DNA of 64,000 bases from Actinomycetota bacterium (lineage in GTDB: Bacteria > Actinomycetota > Actinomycetes > JACCUZ01). Made by a program: the position numbers and the translations under genes. The notes under the pieces were generated by a model, which had not been told where the DNA came from, searched no databases, and worked only from the letters and a program-made list of their open reading frames with translations. How positions within the stretch are numbered: the stretch's first letter is position 1; each line of letters starts with the position of its first letter. Positions 62,650-64,000 of this stretch are shown piece by piece. The stretch spans positions 25,457-89,456 of the forward strand of contig JAVEDI010000114.1 in assembly GCA_030841035.1 (NCBI GenBank), given 5' to 3'.

Positions 62650-63201
62650 TCACAGGTCGGCTGGTAGGAGAGAGAAGATGACCAGGTCCACCCGACCGTG
62701 ATGAACAATGCCCGCGGACCGAGCCACTCCCTCCCGTCGGAACCCGGCCTTCTCCGCCACCCGAAGCGACGCCAGGTTGCCCGGCGCGATGCGCAGCTCC
62801 ACCCGCGCGAAACCCATCTGGTCGAGAACCCAGTGCGCCAGGGCCCTGGCGGCCTCCGTCATCACGCCACGGCCCCGAGCCGACGGCGACGTCCAGTAAC
62901 CGATCTCCGTGACTCCGGAGATCCAATCGGTGCGCTTCAGATCGATAGCTGCGACGAGACGGCCGTCTGATTCCACTGCTCTGGCGAGCCCTCGGCCACT
63001 CGTCCGCGCTGCTGGCGCCAGATCTACGCACCATGCGCGCGCATGGTCGCGCGTGTAGGGATGGGGAAGCGGCAGCCATGTTTGGGTGAGCGGATCGGCG
63101 CAGGCTGCTTGGACTGCTTCGGTGTCCGATTCCAGAAACGGACGAAGGGTCAGTCGAGGCGTGGTGAGCACGACGTCCGGGAACGTGCATGCCGAAGCCA
63201 C
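62650..63201 (-). CDS. GNAT N-acetyltransferase (RimJ/RimL-like)
   Basis: 183 residues. LTTPRLTLRPFLESDTEAVQ, IGYWTSPSARGRGVMTEAAR (acetyl-CoA-binding R-G-x-G), VELRIAPGNLASLRVAEKAG and GFRREGVARSAGIVHHGRVD are hallmarks of the RimL group, which acetylates ribosomal proteins or other amines. Substrate unknown. It is upstream of the WXG100 gene on the same strand, 87 bases apart. Confidence 0.92.
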   Translation of the reverse strand: MASACTFPDVVLTTPRLTLRPFLESDTEAVQAACADPLTQTWLPLPHPYTRDHARAWCVDLAPAARTSGRGLARAVESDGRLVAAIDLKRTDWISGVTEIGYWTSPSARGRGVMTEAARALAHWVLDQMGFARVELRIAPGNLASLRVAEKAGFRREGVARSAGIVHHGRVDLVIFSLLPADL

Positions 63202-63251
63202 GAACAGATCCTGACACCGCCCGAGCTGGGCTGCCTACGCTGCAGCGTCGC

Positions 63252-63968
63252 TCAACCCCCGACCAGCACCGAGCGGGCCTCACGAACCGGCACGACCAAC
63301 GGAGCCGCAGTCTTACTCAGCTCCGGCCCCGGAACAGCGAACGGCCCGTCACCATTCACGGTGAACTGCGCCCGCCAGAACGTCGTCAACCCGACCCGCC
63401 GCACACCCGCACTCACATACGTGTGAGCAACCGAATCATCCGGATAGGCCCCACCCGGCTCCCCGAACGTCTCCCTCACCCCCGGTTCGAACGACCACTC
63501 CCACCGGGCACGAGCCGTCACCACAACCGTGAAACCCAACACGTCAAACGGGTCAGTCCTCAACGACTTCGGCTCCCCCGAGGCAAACAACGTCGGCAGA
63601 TTCACAATCCCACCTGATGCCGGCTGAAAACTGGGACGAGCATCCGGCAACAGATGAACCACCCGCTCCCGAACCGCCGCCCCCACATCAGCCACCGGGC
63701 CCGGACGCTCACCCGGCCCCAGACACACCGTCCCCCGCAACACCCACGGACCACTCCCATGACGCAGGTAAACCCGATACCGAATATCCAGCGGACTCGC
63801 ACACCCCACCAGAGCACCCCTGCACAAGCCACTGTCCACCGGACCCGCATCTACACACGCCGGACTGATCGCCCACTCACAATCCCTGCAACCCTCGTTC
63901 TCCGACACCGCCCCCGACAGATCCCCGTCCCTCTTCCCCACCGGAAACGCGGCACCATCAGTAACCAC
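63252..63968 (-). CDS. Hypothetical secreted-type protein with PKD-like C-terminus, 5' end possibly beyond window
   Basis: At least 238 residues from a GTG at 63968, but the frame stays open to the right edge, so the true start with a signal peptide may lie outside. Cysteines cluster early (ENEGCRDCEWAISPACVDAG; LCRGALVGC), suggesting disulfides. The C-terminal PGGAYPDDSVAHTYVSAGVR resembles a PKD-like beta-sandwich strand pattern found in actinobacterial surface proteins. The local GC content looks somewhat lower than the rest of the window. Function unknown. Confidence 0.65.
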   Translation of the reverse strand: MVTDGAAFPVGKRDGDLSGAVSENEGCRDCEWAISPACVDAGPVDSGLCRGALVGCASPLDIRYRVYLRHGSGPWVLRGTVCLGPGERPGPVADVGAAVRERVVHLLPDARPSFQPASGGIVNLPTLFASGEPKSLRTDPFDVLGFTVVVTARARWEWSFEPGVRETFGEPGGAYPDDSVAHTYVSAGVRRVGLTTFWRAQFTVNGDGPFAVPGPELSKTAAPLVVPVREARSVLVGG

Positions 63969-64000
63969 CGAACCTTCCCGCTGGTCACCGGTCGTCTGCG

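Overview
This 64 kb window comes from a high-GC actinobacterium. Codon use is strongly G/C-biased at third positions, GTG starts are frequent, and several gene families are typical of the phylum: an Rv2175c-type DNA-binding protein, PknL with PASTA repeats, a class II DAHP synthase, DUF6504/SAV_6107-type proteins, CrtYc/CrtYd and a WXG100 protein. The gene content fits a Nocardioides-like member of the Propionibacteriales, but I cannot fix the genus. Genes are packed almost edge to edge. No stretch of more than 300 bases lacks a gene. I saw no tRNA, rRNA, CRISPR array or insertion sequence.

Layout. 1-4.0 kb: an SOS-controlled mutagenesis operon (DUF6504, SAV_6107-type HEPN protein, DnaE2-type polymerase, cut by the left edge) with a LexA box. 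4.1-6.2 kb: YbaK-type deacylase, glycerophosphodiester phosphodiesterase, UPF0104 membrane protein. 6.4-20.2 kb: a large carotenoid region in three blocks (crtA-like, crtO-like, cruF, glycosyltransferase; then crtD; then crtE-crtI-crtB facing crtYc-crtYd). A FAS1 lipoprotein, a membrane molybdopterin oxidoreductase, metF and a CDP-alcohol phosphotransferase lie between the blocks. 20.2-29.0 kb: Rv2175c-type protein, FAD reductase, LysM lytic transglycosylase behind a structured leader, PknL, and two unrelated DAHP synthases flanking a threonine aldolase. 29.1-38.9 kb: subtilase, phosphofructokinase with pyrophosphate-type residues, glycerol kinase, a MacRS-like two-component pair, PlsC, an esterase and a LOR/SDH enzyme. 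38.9-44.6 kb: TadG/TadE behind glucokinase, then ArsA ATPase and SRPBCC proteins. 44.8-48.9 kb: FadD15-like ligase and an ABC exporter. 49.0-58.2 kb: a Tad/Flp pilus locus (cpaB, cpaE, cpaF, a VWA-tadB fusion, tadC, a histidine kinase/response regulator pair, two Flp pilins). 58.2-64 kb: a membrane protein, PimB-like mannosyltransferase, a colicin D-like toxin module with WXG100 partner and immunity gene, a GNAT enzyme and an edge gene.

How it fits together. The backbone matches, in order and strand, the mycobacterial Rv2172c-Rv2188c neighbourhood (metF, idsA2, Rv2175c, pknL, aroG, acyltransferase, ArsA ATPase, SRPBCC, fadD15, pimB'), as I remember that map. Carotenoid genes occupy the place of mptA, and the Tad locus sits between fadD15 and pimB. 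The carotenoid enzymes together predict a monocyclic keto-, hydroxy- and probably glycosylated carotenoid, by analogy with the deinoxanthin or myxol routes. At least thirteen genes have a TANNNT hexamer 6-9 bases before the start codon, which suggests widespread leaderless transcription and helps fix starts. The most notable candidate system is the WXG100 / colicin D-like toxin / immunity trio at 60.8-62.6 kb.
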